Shown: piece by piece, positions 9,782 to 20,026 of the stretch
How positions within the stretch are numbered: the stretch's first letter is position 1
Layout of the letters: each line of letters starts with the position of its first letter
Assembly (NCBI GenBank): GCA_037447655.1
Contig: JBBHKE010001223.1
Span: forward strand, 392,262-456,261
Reading direction: 5' to 3'
DNA: 64,000 nt
Source of the DNA: Zygnema cylindricum
Taxonomy: Eukaryota; Streptophyta; Zygnematophyceae; Zygnematales; Zygnemataceae
The notes under the pieces: generated by a model
Database searches by the model: none
What the model was told of the DNA's origin: nothing
What the model saw: only the letters and a program-made list of their open reading frames with translations
Translations under genes and position numbers: made by a program

Positions 9782-12641
9782 ATATCCCTCTCCCTCTCCC
9801 TCTCTCTCTCTCATCCATTCTCCTGTTTTTTGTTACTTGTTTTGTTTTTGTTTCGAATTTCTATATTGTGTTTATGTATATTTTTGTTGTAATATTTTTT
9901 TGCAGATAATTATTACTGTTTTATAGATGGACTAAAAAATGTGGTTTAGGAAGTTTTTAGACTTGAATAATAATAATGATAATAATAAGAATAACAACAA
10001 CAATAAAAAAATAACAATTATAATATAATAAAAAGAATAACAATAACAATAAAAAAACAATAATTATTATAATGTGTATTATATTTGCTCAAGATGTATT
10101 ATAGATCTTATAAAAGGATTTATCACACTCATAATAATTATACAAACACTCAGTTTAGTTATAATTTCTCTAATACCTATAATAACATTTACAATATGTA
10201 TAATATAGAATAAAAGGTACAATGTATATAATATATATAACACTAATGGCTTTAATATATATAATATATATAGTAACAACATTAATATATGTAATATATA
10301 TAACAACAGTTTAGTAGTAAAATATATTAAATATATATAAAACAGTTTAGATATAATATATGTAATATATATCATAATAAAAGTTATATATGCATATAAT
10401 ATACATAGCAATAGATGTACTATATTTAATACATATAAGAGTATAATTTATGTAATAATAATAGTTATAATTTATAAAATATATGTATTAATAATAATTA
10501 TCGTATATATAATGACAATTACAATATATATAGCATATCGAATAATATTTCTAACACATGTAACTGATATAGTATAATACGTTATAGTACATATTTAAGA
10601 AAAGTAACATTTGTAGTATAAACAATAATGCACGATATTATCTATTTAGTATATTTGAAGTAGGAGTTATAATATAAATAATGTATATAATAATAGTTGA
10701 AGTATAATGTATAAAACTACTGTTACAACTATTGTTATAGTTGTAGTGTTTACTAATAAAAATTACAATAAACATAATGTAACGGTTAGATATAATTGTC
10801 ATAATATATATAATATGACAGCTGTTATAATTACTATAATGTAAAAGTTTATTATACTTATAATAATTAACATAATATAACGGTTAGATAGAACTGTTAT
10901 AATATGTATAATATAACAGTTAATTTTAACAATAAAGATAAATATAATGTAAACTGTTATAACAAATATAATGTAATAGTTAGTTAACACTAATAATTAA
11001 CACATTATAACAGTTAGATATAAATGTTAAAATATATATAATGTAATAGTTAGTTCTCACTATAAAAATTAACACATTATAATAGTTAGATTATATATAA
11101 TATATAACTGGTTAAAACTCTAATAATATAACAGTTAGATAAAACCTGTTATAATATGTGTAGTATAGCAGTTAGATATAACTGTTTAGATATAAATGAT
11201 ACAATGTATATAATGTCACAATGTATATAATGTCACAGTTAATTAACATTGTAATAATTAATACATTATCACTGTTAGATGTTAAAGCTGTAATATGTAC
11301 AAAATAACAATTAGATATAACTTTAATAATGTAATTGTTTATTATAGTGCAATAATTAACATTTTAAAATAGTTAGATATAATTGTTATAATTAGTAAAA
11401 TATAGCATCTAGATATAGTTGTTATGCTTAGTATAATGCAACAGCTACATGTAACAACTATCATAATAAAGAAAATATAACACTTACAACTAGCTGTCAT
11501 ATGTGGTATAATAAAACACTTAGATATAGCTGTTATAATTTATAAAATATAACAGTTAGATATAACTTTTTGGATAAATATAACACAATAACTATAACTA
11601 GCTGTTAAATTTAGTATAATATTACAGCCAGGTATAGTTGTTATGCTTACTATACTGCAACAGCTACATATAACAATAACAAATGTCATAATAAATAAAA
11701 AATAACACTTACAACTAGCTGTCATATTCGGTATAATGAAACAGTTAGATATGGCTGTTATAATTTATAAAATATAACAGGTAGATATAGTTGTTATAAT
11801 TACCATAATCTTACAGATAAATATACCTGTTTAGTTAATAAAATATAACAGTTATATATAACTTTTACGATAAATATAACATAAGAACTATAACTAGCTG
11901 TTAAATCTAGAATAATATTAATAATATTATAGCCAGATATAGTTGTTATGCTTACTATAATGCAACAGCTACATATAACACCTGTCACAATAAATAAAAT
12001 ATAACACTTACAGCTAGCTGTCATATTCGGTATAATGTAACAGTTAGATATAGCTGTTATAATTTATAAAATTTTATAAAATATAACAGGTAGATATAGT
12101 TGTTATAATAAATATGAAATAACAGTAACATGTAACTGTTATAACTAGTATAATAAAATAGTTATTAGTAGTTGTTATGAATAATGTGATACAACAGTTA
12201 GATATAACCTTTATAATCAATAAATTAAAACAATTATGACTAGCTGTTATAATTAGCATAACATAACAGTTAGATATAGTTGTCATAATATATAAAATAT
12301 AACAGGTAGATATAACTGCATATTTATCTACTACAAATGTATATTTATCTACCTGTTATAATAAATATGATATAACAGTTAGATATAACTGTTATAATTA
12401 GTATAATAAAACAGTTTTAACTAGCTGTTATAAATAATGTAGTATAACAGTTAAATATAACCTTTATAATCAATATATTAAAACAGTTATAACCAGTTGT
12501 TATAATTAGTATAGTATAACAATTATAACTAGTGTCATGTCATATCATGTCGGCCGCGTTTAACCACATTTAACAACATTTAACCGCATTCAAATCGTAT
12601 GTAAACGGTCCCTAAAGAGGGACGCCACACTAATTTGAACG

Positions 12642-12998
12642 TTGGTATGTTTCGGTGGTGACAAGGCAATACAAATTTTTGTTGACGCCGTGAAACCCGC
12701 GGACAGGTTAGATTCCGTACGTGAAATTGTCAAGTGCCGGGAAACTCGCGAACAAGATTTGGGTTCGTACGTCTATTTGTTAGGCGTCAGAATTTACGCG
12801 AAGCGATTGTCGTACGTACGATTGGCGAACCGAAACGCCAACTTGGAAAGATGTCAAGACCAGCGCGAATTTGAACGCGCACCGACGGCCACAGAGGATG
12901 CAGGTGAACGGATGATTCGGATTCAAACTGCGCGCGGCTACACTGATTGGTCCATTTTAACTCGTGGACCCTTGGAGGTCTCACGCATTTACATGTAG
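12642..12998 (+). CDS. Unrecognised 118-codon open frame
   Basis: The frame encodes a charged protein rich in Arg and Glu (for example CRETREQDLG and RYLVRLANRN-like stretches) in locally GC-richer DNA inside the 2.26-kb insertion. I recognise no family. There is no visible signal peptide, membrane segment or zinc motif. It may be an exon remnant captured by a transposon or a chance frame. Confidence 0.2.
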   Translation: MVCFGGDKAIQIFVDAVKPADRLDSVREIVKCRETREQDLGSYVYLLGVRIYAKRLSYVRLANRNANLERCQDQREFERAPTATEDAGERMIRIQTARGYTDWSILTRGPLEVSRIYM

Positions 12999-13016
12999 CG
13001 TAGGAAGGGTTTTTAT

Positions 13017-13903
13017 TAGTGTTGTGTATCGGTAAAAAACTTATCGCGATAACACCGATACCGATAGCTATCGGTTATCGAACGGTCCGAGAACAACAAA
13101 TTCCATATCGGCGATAACTATAAAAATATATAGTACGCATATTATAGTACCTTATTAAATATTGTATTATACTATTTACATTATATAGCGTGTCATGCCA
13201 CGTGCACGATTCTGTTCCGTAACAATTAACTGAAAATTTATTACGGGCAACGAAGCACAGAAAATGTTGGCCGGTTAGACGGAAGAAAACAATTTTACAG
13301 GAACGTACGGAATTTACAGACAAGCTGGTGAACATGGAACGGAAAAAAGACGACAGACACAAAGTACAACGGACGCAAAATAATATTATGCGTGCCGCCA
13401 AAATCGAACGGACGACTTGGAATAAAAAAGTACGAGCGGACGGCCAGCGTGAGCGCTAGCATCCAGAAATGGCTCTTTTTGCAGCTTATGCCAAAAAATC
13501 TGACAGATTGACACGTGGCAAGTGTTAAGTGGATCCCAAGGAAAAAAAAGACAAAGCCATGGCGTCGGATGTGAAAGGTACATCGCTTGTACTGGATCCA
13601 TACCAAACCCGTACAGACGTCATGGGGCTACTGTACTTTCTGCGCGTTCGGAAAATAAGACGTACAACTCAGTGTACATGCTGTACATTTATCTCTACGG
13701 CTCGTACATTTATCTATACGGTCCGTATATTTATCGCCGATAGTTATCGTTATCGGTGTTATCGCCGATAAGTACCCGATATTATCAGGTACTTATCGGC
13801 GATAACACCGATAACGATATATCGAACCAATATATCAATTATCGGGAACCCAAAAAAAGGTCCATATCGGTTATCGGTAAATGCTTACCGATACACAACA
13901 CTT
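13017..13903. mobile_element. hAT-like non-autonomous foldback element
   Basis: The terminal inverted repeat AGTGTTGTGTATCGGTAA is perfect over 18 bp at 13018-13035 and its complement at the right end. 8-bp flanks match at 7 of 8 positions (GTTTTTAT at 13009-13016, ATTTTTAT at 13904-13911), the duplication length of hAT elements. Subterminal regions are full of CGATAAC and ATCGG words. No transposase is seen; minus-strand frames inside show no hAT motif. It sits inside the larger insertion 12532-14793. Confidence 0.8.
13746..13818. other. Perfect 31-bp hairpin inside the hAT-like element
   Basis: The stem arms 13746-13776 and 13788-13818 are exact reverse complements, with an 11-base loop (CGATATTATCA). 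The stem is built of GTTATCG/CGATAAC words, the same as the element's subterminal repeats. Confidence 0.95.
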
Positions 13904-14793
13904 ATTTTTATCCTTAAGCTGTAGATTTTATAACGGAAGGCATACGATTCTGGTCGCCTATTGGCCAGAATCCAAACTAGGCGCAAACGACTACATAGAA
14001 CGCATGTATTTACAGTAGGTTAGACGCTCAGCTGTAGACTTTGTACTTAGTGAATTTTAGGTGAATTCTGTGCTCACAATTTCAAGAGCACAGGAATTCT
14101 TTTGGAAGATTTGACCTTTGCTTTCAATATTTTCTTGTGAAATTGTCAAGATAGTTTCAGTGGCTATTTTTCTTGCCATTAAGCGTTCTGCTGCCTAGCT
14201 CTTACTTTCTTTCTTTGTAAATCTGCCTTGCAATTTAATCTACACGGCTCACGCCGAGGCCTAACCGGTTTCCCTGCACTTCTTCTCTTGATAGTTCTCT
14301 TGTCCTATCAAGTGGATGGCTCCTCAGCCTTCTCTCTCATGCTGTTGCAGAACCTTAGATTGTGATTGGACAGTTTTGGATTTGCTTGTGAGGTTCACTT
14401 GGTGGTAGTGGATTAGGGTTGCCTTTCCTTATTTGTTTTGTGTGTGGCTGAATATGGTTATCTCAGATTTGCTCGTAGTTTTCTACATTTTTAGTATATA
14501 TGTTGTAATAATTTGGTTAGATCTTTATTAATCGAACTCCTGTAAGGAATATAAACTTACCAAGGAGCGTAGTGGCTATCTGTTGGCTTATTAATAAACT
14601 AAGCCTCCTAGCTTCCTCTCTCCCTCCCTACCTCATTTCTCTTGTGATATGTTTGTTTGTTGCTTGGTGTCTGTATATATTTATTTCACTTGGTTTATGA
14701 TATGTTCATGACTTTCGTGCTTATTTCTTTGTTCTTTATCTTATAGTTGGTTGTGTTGCATGTCTACCATCTCATTTGTCACATGCACGACAC

Positions 14794-15180
14794 TAGCCCT
14801 TATAACATGTATTATACAACAGTTAGATAAAATTGCTAAAATAACTGTAATATATATCACTTATTACCGGTTGTTATAATCAGTTACATATAAGTATTAT
14901 AATTAATTTAATATAGCAGTCATAATTACCTATTATCGAATATATAGTACACCAGCTACAAATAACTATTTTATTTATTCTTATGTAACAATTATAACTA
15001 GGTGTTATTATGTATTTAATGCAATAGTTAGATATAGCTTGTGATTACTATGATATAATAGTTAACTATAATTCAATATGAACAAAATTAAGTATTTTAT
15101 GAAAAAGAAATAATAATAAAAATAATACAATCTACTACTTAAAAATAAAAATTGAATAATAATCATCATCATTATTATTC
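14794..15180. repeat. Left inverted-repeat arm, part inside the insertion
   Basis: Continues the match to the right arm (45890-46270) after the 2.26-kb insertion. Ends in an (AAT)n/(CAT)n patch at 15155-15180 matching the GAT-repeat at 45884-45900. Confidence 0.85.
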
Positions 15181-15265
15181 CTATCTTTTCTTGTTGATAA
15201 GTGTAATTTTGAGTTTATATGTGACAGTTAAAAACCATTTCGGATACTCCAATAATTTTTGTAGC

Positions 15266-15625
15266 ATGGAGAACACCTTTGTTGCTCCCTCGATTAGCAC
15301 CATTCCTAGTAAACCTCCTCCGAAGCAAGTCAGTAGAATTCGTGCAGCACGGGTCCGACATTTACGGAACCCAAGAACTGATGAATTTAACAGGGAAAAT
15401 AACGGGGAAAATCTTGGTTCTGGCACTACGAGATCAAAAAGAAAGAGAGGCAAAAAAGCAGTGCTTGTAAATCAAGCGAGTAAAGAAAGAGTTGGGGACA
15501 AAGATGATTTGGGCGAACACAATGACAGTGATGAAATGTTACGTCCGAGTAGTGCCTCTAAACCCAAACTAGAGTCTTTCTATGCAAACACAGAAGAAAC
15601 CAGGCGAGAAGGCTTTGTTACCTAG
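15266..15625 (+). CDS. Unknown basic protein, possible gene fragment at the inverted-repeat boundary
   Basis: From the ATG at 15266 a 119-residue frame runs to a stop at 15623. The first 22 residues (Pro/Ser-rich, ending SKPPPKQV) lie inside the inverted repeat; the same start is present in the right arm with only one change in that part (Asn to Ser). The rest lies outside the repeat and is highly charged, with a KRKRGKK stretch (about 15437-15457) that could act as a nuclear localisation signal and an acidic DDLGEHNDSDE segment. A second frame continues to 15765 with a duplicated RQRET/DSERR-like motif, suggesting a frameshift or a splice near 15600. I recognise no family. It could be the 5' part of a gene cut by rearrangement. 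Confidence 0.35.
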   Translation: MENTFVAPSISTIPSKPPPKQVSRIRAARVRHLRNPRTDEFNRENNGENLGSGTTRSKRKRGKKAVLVNQASKERVGDKDDLGEHNDSDEMLRPSSASKPKLESFYANTEETRREGFVT

Positions 15626-15784
15626 GAAAAGACAGCGAGAGACGATACTTTGCCCAGAAAAAGACAGTGAGAGACGATACCTTGACCCACTACACGCGGA
15701 GGATGAAAATATGGAAGGTATTACGAACAACTATACTTCTACTTCAAATGTTTTTAGTGAATATTAGTTTTTTTTTTGTCTTTG

Positions 15785-16296
15785 CAGAAGAAAATTTACC
15801 GTAATTGATGCTAATTAAGAATTTGATTTTTTTCAAAAAAAAGGTGTATTCTAATTTCGGCGTTTATGCTAATTTGGGAACAGCAAAAATGGAATATTTG
15901 CCGTACGATTATATACATTAATATATTAATATATGTATCCGTACAAAATATTGGAAATCGTACGCCGTCACGAATTTAAAATATCCGTACATGTTATACT
16001 AACTTACGTGTCAGACTAATCACGTTTATTCTAGCGCACGTTCCTATGCATGCGCGTCTGATTTAATTCATTTTTTGTAAATTTTCACTTGAAAAGGTAC
16101 AGTGATGTACGGTCTGACATAGACCGTACACCACACTATTTCAATTTTATTGTACTTTCGGGCTTTACGCTATTTTGTACGGTACCCTAATTAACGTCAA
16201 GGAAAAACTAAAATCATGTATCCTATTTGAGGAAAAAAAACAAAATTTTAAGAACCCAAATTAGTGACTTTGACACTAATAACGATTCGCGGTGTA
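15785..16296. mobile_element. MITE (family M, long type), left end missing
   Basis: It matches the complete copy at 63432-63978 almost throughout: TGCTAATTAAGAATTTGA, AACAGCAAAAATGGAA, the GTACACCACACTATTT internal motif (about 16125) and the right end AATAACGATTCGCGGTGTA. The first about 40 bp, including the left terminal repeat, are replaced by other sequence. Confidence 0.88.
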
Positions 16297-16342
16297 CAGA
16301 TTTAAAAGTGTAAAATAAAATACGACACTTTTCCAGTGCAGT

Positions 16343-16395
16343 TTACCGTGTATCGTTTTTTAGCGTCAATGTCTCTTTCGCCACTTTTATTCATA
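16343..16395. mobile_element. Fragment of a family M foldback end
   Basis: TTACCGTGTATCG, then AGCGTC, then TTTCGCCACTTTTA resembles the left ends at 981-1010 and 1541-1578. No matching right end is seen nearby. Confidence 0.5.
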
Positions 16396-16923
16396 GATGT
16401 CCTATGCGCATAAAACGCACGGAGTAAACTAACGATTACGACGTACAGAGCGCATAAAACAATCTCAAATTATATAAAATTCGTACTAAAATTCGTACCT
16501 TACTTAGTATTCGTACAGTTTCGTACAGTTTCGTACAGCGTTTGTACATATCAGTACATGTAGGGTTGTTTAAGGGTTTTAGGGAATTTTATGGTTTTTA
16601 GGGTAGATTTTAGTACATTCCGTATATTTAATTACAACTGTTTTAGATTTTTCGTACAGTATCCGTAATTTTTCGTACCTTTTAAAGTTATTTCAGCTAG
16701 GGTATGTTAGGGCACTTTCCCATGTGCTAAAGTTACAGTTATTTTCTGTCGTTTTCCTTTATAACTTGGAAAAAAAGGGAAAAATCTGCAGCCGTACCAA
16801 AAAATTCAAATCACCACCGTACAAGTTACGTTCCATTAAAACTTTAGCTGTACCGCAATTTGTCGTCTATCGCAATTCAGTTTATCGTTTAGTGAGTTTC
16901 GACCCACTTTCAGATCATCTTCA
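16396..16923. other. GTAC-rich DNA, no gene seen
   Basis: It holds repeated TTCGTACAG words (16509-16540) and many other GTAC tetramers: eleven between 16441 and 16680. No coding region supported. Confidence 0.7.
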
Positions 16924-16966
16924 AACTTTAATAAAATCACCTCGCGAGGTGATTTTAAATAAAGTT
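16924..16966. other. Hairpin with CACCTCGCGAGGTG core
   Basis: 16933-16956 is a perfect 24-bp palindrome (AAAATCACCTCG and its complement). The flanks AACTTTAAT and AAATAAAGTT extend the pairing imperfectly. A related core occurs at 38809-38855. Confidence 0.92.
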
Positions 16967-18081
16967 CCACGACGTGGCCGAATATGCATATGATTTCGCA
17001 CGAAGCGGAGGTATTTGACAAAATTTTCGTCAAAAAAAAATCCACTGCACGTTTACAGCCTGTACGTACTTTTTTCCGTGTATCTTTTTCCGTACAGAGG
17101 CTGTGGAGGGGTCTCGACCAAGGGACGCCGTTTCGCGAAAGCGATCTCCATGAAAGCGCCTCTCTCTCTCTCCCTCTCCCACTAACGCGTATATCTCACA
17201 ATTCTTGCTATGAAAAAAAGCAAGAAAGGTATCAAATGAAAGATCTATGAAAACGATTTCTTTTGACTATCTTTGAGCGTATTTTGATGGCAAGTAGAGT
17301 AGGAAAAGACAAAAAACAACAATCGGAAAATCATGGCGGAAAGTTTTAGAAATTGTGACGTGGGCGCTGTCATAGTTGAGCGTGACGCGCGTGACGTCAC
17401 AATGTCACAAACCCTAAACATTTGCAATACCTCCACGTCGACAATGTGGCGTGCAGATAAAGCGAAGTGATAGAAACTGTGCAGCGTGCGGTGGACGTCA
17501 GAAATTGAAGCTGCGTGGAAGTTTGGCAACATTTTTTTTACCGCTTATGTGTCACGTGTTTCGTAAACGTCTACGTTAGTCACTTTTTAAAGTAACATAT
17601 TTTTTGCGTTTACATCGGAATGCTCTAAAAGTTGTACGGAGAATCTTCGCTAAAAACAAAGTTACAAGATTAAAGTTTCGGTTACATGGGAAAGTGCCCT
17701 TACCGTACATTTCCGTATTAATTAGTACAGCTGCGATACATTGCCGTACAGCTATTGACATATTCGTACAATATCGTACATTTTAGGGTTATCTAAGCGG
17801 GATTTTAGGTTTTTTTGGGTACATTCTCGTACGTTCCCGTATATTTTAGTACAACAGTCTTAGATTTTTTGTAATTTTACGGTTATCAGGGTACGGTTTC
17901 CGTGTAGGCTTGTACATTTCCGTACTTTTTCAGATTTTTTAAGGATTTTTTAGGGTCACCCTTTCGTACAATTTCATACAATCCGTACAGTAAGAAATTA
18001 CGAAATTTGCGAAAACTGCGAAACAAGCGAATACTACGTAGTTTTTCGGGAAAAAATCCAAATCCGTACGAATTGGACATC
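16967..18081. other. GTAC-rich intergenic DNA, no gene seen
   Basis: It has several TTAGGGTT-like degenerate words and dense GTAC tetramers (17610-18000). The open frames at 16984-17250 and 17245-17532 show no recognised motif. 17160-17185 is a short CT repeat. Confidence 0.6.
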
Positions 18082-18095
18082 TATGCTTTAAATCA

Positions 18096-18394
18096 TGGTT
18101 CAAAAGTAGGTGAAAGTAAGCCCATACAATATGCCTATTGCATGCAAAACATACAATATGACCTTAAGACCCATATTGTATTCGGACCTACTCGGACCAA
18201 TTAAAAAATTCGGACCAAAAATTGGACCAATTAAAACATTCAAACCAAAATTTTTTATTTACACCGTCAGATTCGGACGATCATACGGTCGCTATCAAAG
18301 TAGCGATCTAAGAAGATCACATGAAAAGCCCAGAACACAACTTACGATAAAGGCGCCGACCAAAGGCCTACCATAAAAACGCCTACTTTTGAAC
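18096..18394. mobile_element. 299-bp foldback insertion with 14-bp direct flanks
   Basis: The ends are inverted: GGTTCAAAAGTAGGTG at the left, CGCCTACTTTTGAAC at the right. The 14-mer TATGCTTTAAATCA lies immediately outside both ends (18082-18095 and 18395-18408), looking like a long target duplication. The interior has repeated GGACCAATTAAA words and no coding capacity. Confidence 0.78.
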
Positions 18395-18400
18395 TATGCT

Positions 18401-18537
18401 TTAAATCAGCTTTTTCCCGTGCACACGTGTCCAAAATTAATCTGGCGACCTCCAATCGGACGGTTAGATCTTTACCTTCCTATCCAAGCCGTTAGATTAA
18501 AAGACAATTGCCCGATTAGGGGAAAAAGCTGATTTAA
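18401..18537. mobile_element. Foldback MITE interrupted by the 18096-18394 insertion
   Basis: An 18-bp perfect inverted repeat (TTAAATCAGCTTTTTCCC at 18401-18418, complement at 18520-18537) surrounds about 100 bp containing CCAATCGGACGGTTAG. That motif is like the interiors of the 1534-1757 and 3968-4165 copies. Its left part continues as the duplicated target at 18082-18095. Confidence 0.7.
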
Positions 18538-19009
18538 GTGTCGAATTAAATATTGAGGCTGATAGCGGTTTCCCGGTGCATTATAATGTCCACCGTGTAC
18601 ACCATGTATCGCTATGAGTATTGATTTATATAGGTAAAAAGAAAGGTATCGCAAATCGAGACAATATACCGATATTACAAATATAGCAATGATTGAATTT
18701 CAACTTTGTTTACGATTAGTCTGTGGATCTCCTGATCATAAAAATATAAATGGTTTTCTACTTTACTACCTAAATTTGGACTAGAGTAAAGAGTCTTGTA
18801 CTTGCTTAGTCTTTGAAGTGTGAGTTTACTGTGCGTGAGATGTGTGCAGTCCAGATTGGAATTTCTTGCTCTTTCTATCTCACCTCTTCGTTGTCACGCC
18901 CCATTAACAAGCTCCATGCTAGACTTCTACGGGTTGTCCTCCTTGGTCGTTCGAGTGAATTTCACCGTTAGATGGCTCGCACTATATGCAACAACTGTGA
19001 AGAGCATTT
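18538..19009. other. No gene seen
   Basis: It includes a CCGTGTACACCATGTATCGC stretch (18590-18610), possibly a worn family M end. The remainder has no recognised feature up to the LTR at 19010. Confidence 0.5.
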
Positions 19010-20013
19010 TGAATTTCTGTGTCCTCCATTATACTACAGAATTCAGAAAGCCTCTAGATAACTTTAAGCTAACCCACTTGAAGCCACAACCACTGCTGCC
19101 CAAGAGAGCAAACTGACAATGTGACTGCACCCGTGTGCAGCCTGGACTCCCCTGAGTCCGTAGCAAATAGATCACTGAAAACGACCAACCAACCGATTAG
19201 TTATGAGGTGGCAAAGATGCCAAATTTATACAAACTCTCAAAGGGAGAGAGGTCACTATCTACCAAATTCTCTAAGTCCTAAACCCCTCTCATAACCCCT
19301 ATCTACTGACGTACGAACTAATCAAATAACTGTAGGGTACACAAAGGTACTACGGCCGATGAACTTTCTGTACGGCGTGTGTACGACAAGGCCATTGAGT
19401 GGACGCGTGTCCACTTTTAACTCGTCCTTATGTTCCTTGGAATTTCTGCGACCAAATGTTATCCCTCCACGTGGCGCCACGTCATGCCACGTCCATAAAC
19501 GCGAAAGGGACAAATCCGCGATCTCGGCAGTGATACACGCTTTCGGATTAAATCCGAGATTAAATGTCGGTCGTCAAAACACATGTCTGATTCATTTGTT
19601 TCGTGCGAGATAATGTTCGCACTCTATAACACTTGGTTCTATGTTCTTGTGTTCGTCATTCCGTTAATCGAATTCATGGTCTTAACATAGTTTAAATAAC
19701 CATCAAACCTAATGTATCCTAACGAACTTCTACGACATACTGGTTAGAGCTAACGGCTACGCCACACTTTGCCGGTCAAAGGTTCGAGTCCTGATGGACT
19801 CAACCTTTTGTTGAGAGTGACATAAGTCACTCTTTAGTCCTGTTTGCTGAGCTAAACAGCCATGGCTCAACCACCCTCTCTATCCTCAATGACTACAACA
19901 AGTATAGTGGGTGGAGAGAGGAGGTAGAGGCAGGCTCTCCGCCTTTTTCTTTTCCTATTTGTACTGAACTATTTAGACCTAGAAAATACCATATAAATCT
20001 AATAATTTCAACA
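19010..20013 (-). repeat. 3' LTR of copia D
   Basis: On the minus strand it starts TGTTGAAATTATTAGATTTA and ends ACACAGAAATTCA, about 1004 bp. It is closely similar to 25438-26443 and to the shorter LTR at 34510-35088. On the plus strand it contains a tRNA-like segment (19730-19805). Confidence 0.92.
19730..19805 (+). ncRNA. tRNA-like segment antisense to the LTR
   Basis: On the plus strand TGGTTAGAGC (19741-19750) resembles a D-arm/A-box. CGGC and GCCG can pair as an anticodon-like stem. GGTTCGAGTCC (19781-19791) is a perfect pol III B-box (GWTCRANNC) with a T-loop form. Acceptor pairing is poor, so it is not a functional tRNA gene. Similar modules sit at the same place in the other long copia LTRs here. 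Confidence 0.55.
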
Positions 20014-20024
20014 CTCCCCTTATT
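20014..20024 (-). promoter_or_regulatory. Polypurine tract of copia D
   Basis: On the minus strand AAATAAGGGGAG sits immediately before the 3' LTR start TGTTG. Confidence 0.85.
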
Positions 20025-20026
20025 TT

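Larger units (their letters stand above)
12532..14793. mobile_element. 2.26-kb insertion in the left inverted-repeat arm
   Basis: The right arm lacks this block, so it marks an insertion (or a deletion from the other arm). It starts GTGTCATGTCAT and ends ATGCACGACAC; the ends are short imperfect inverted repeats (GTGTC.TG). A TA lies on each side (12530-12531 and 14794-14795), compatible with a TA target duplication. The content is less AT-rich than its surroundings. No transposase is recognisable. It contains the hAT-like element 13017-13903. Confidence 0.65.
9784..15331. repeat. Left arm of a large inverted repeat (AT-rich)
   Basis: It is the reverse complement of 45726-48640, with the insertion 12532-14793 present only in this arm. 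Anchors seen: the CT-rich outer end plus CATTCTCCTGTTTTTTG at 9811-9830; CACTACAACTATAA-type sequence around 10740-10800; ACATGTAACTGTTAT at 12127; and the inner end AAACCTCCTCCGAAGCAAG at 15311. Most of it is made of degenerate units with the quasi-palindrome AACAGTTAGATATAACTGTT. Minus-strand open frames here are Ile/Tyr/Thr low complexity and not genes. Confidence 0.9.

Noticed and set aside
4247-9786. 5-bp target duplication for copia A
   Set aside because: GCGAG and ATATC do not match; the right flank begins inside the CT-rich inverted-repeat edge, so the original flank may be lost.
10079-12286. Many Ile/Tyr/Thr-rich frames that look like membrane proteins
   Set aside because: They are translations of the AT-rich tandem units in the inverted-repeat arm.
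12642-12998. Transposase of the 2.26-kb insertion
   Set aside because: No DDE-type or zinc-finger motif visible; listed only as an unrecognised frame.
16561-16610. TTTAGGG-like words as interstitial telomere
   Set aside because: Irregular, interrupted and too few to support a telomeric array.
19730-19805. A functional tRNA gene
   Set aside because: A- and B-box-like words are present, but acceptor pairing is poor and it lies inside an LTR; kept only as a tRNA-like segment.
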